Shown: positions 42,440 to 42,714 of the stretch, one piece after another
Numbering within the stretch: position 1 is the stretch's first letter
Layout of the letters: every line of letters starts with the position of its first letter
Notes under the pieces: generated by a model
What the model was told of the DNA's origin: nothing
Seen by the model: the letters and a program-made list of their open reading frames with translations, nothing else
Databases searched by the model: none
Made by a program: the position numbers and the translations under genes
From: Polyangiaceae bacterium
Lineage (GTDB): Bacteria; Myxococcota_A; Polyangia; Polyangiales; Polyangiaceae
Assembly: GCA_025937895.1 (NCBI GenBank)
Contig: JAICQL010000045.1
Location: forward strand, 1-42,714
Length of the DNA: 42,714 nucleotides
Direction: 5' to 3'

Positions 42440-42714
42440 TGTACTTGCGCGCGGTGAGCGCGAGCGAGCCGGTTCAAAGAGACCGAACCGCCTCGCCCCC
42501 TGTGCCGCGTCCCCTTCCCGAGCGACATCCCAACCCTCCGAAATTCCGACGCTGGCTAGCATCGCGCGGGCTGGGCGGAAAGGAAAGGGCTGTTGGCAGG
42601 CCGGTGAAGGGGGGCCAGCGCCCTAACAGTGTTAAGAATGCGGTCGAGCTCGGGCCCACGTCGAACCGTGGAGTGGGTGTGCCCCCACAGCTTGCTCGGG
42701 CGGCCGAGCCTCAA

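Noticed and set aside
42640..42714. Possible end of another minus-strand gene at the right edge
   Set aside because: The frame is open but short, with no recognisable motif. The window ends before anything can be judged.

Overview
The window is a GC-rich, gene-dense stretch with strong third-codon-position GC bias, which is why long antisense reading frames lie opposite most genes. Several features suggest a myxobacterium (Myxococcota, probably the Polyangium/Sorangium side): large hybrid histidine kinases, exported lipoproteins with Gly-rich linkers and the myxobacterial Cys-rich CGNG.(V/A/L)DAGE.CD motif, many unlinked genes, and a two-gene NHEJ system. The taxonomic call is inference, because no rRNA gene is present.

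Layout. 1-2.8 kb: 5' part of a PP2C phosphatase gene and frr on the minus strand, then a GT2 glycosyltransferase. 2.9-11.5 kb: an exported protein, PIN-PhoH ATPase, D-2-hydroxyacid dehydrogenase, SWIM/SNF2 helicase, thiolase and a CysZ/EI24 membrane protein, all plus strand. 11.6-14.7 kb: rpsU, an aldehyde dehydrogenase, and a divergent bfd/bfr iron-storage pair. 14.8-17.5 kb: a TPR-dsbD pair and a small lipoprotein. 17.5-21.1 kb: divergent ligD/ku genes for non-homologous end joining. 21.2-24.1 kb: a hybrid kinase and a creatininase-family protein. 24.2-28.5 kb: a tandem repeat, tRNA-Val(CAC), a rifampin phosphotransferase gene (rph), and convergent modF. 28.5-31 kb: ilvC with its divergent LysR-type regulator ilvY. 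31-37.7 kb: a Cys-rich lipoprotein, a cNMP-binding/DUF1003 protein, a phospholipase D family protein, a secreted pectate lyase and a TerB-like protein. 37.8-39.6 kb: ahpD, ahpC and an NTF2-like protein. 39.7-42.5 kb: a triple-GAF hybrid kinase.

Functional groupings. ahpC and ahpD form a coupled peroxide-detoxification operon with an OxyR-type ATAG-N7-CTAT site upstream. bfr and bfd are the storage and release halves of iron metabolism. ligD and ku make a complete two-component end-joining system. ilvY and ilvC are the classical regulator/target pair, and ilvC appears translationally coupled to a modF-like ATPase.

The most noteworthy items are the rph gene with a 27-bp-spaced direct repeat in its leader, the bacterioferritin in which the usual ferroxidase His130 is Ser, the OxyR-like operator, the 28-bp ligD/ku divergent gap, and three short tandem-repeat arrays beside genes. 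I saw no CRISPR array, transposase, prophage or biosynthetic cluster, and I cannot claim a wholly new system from this window.
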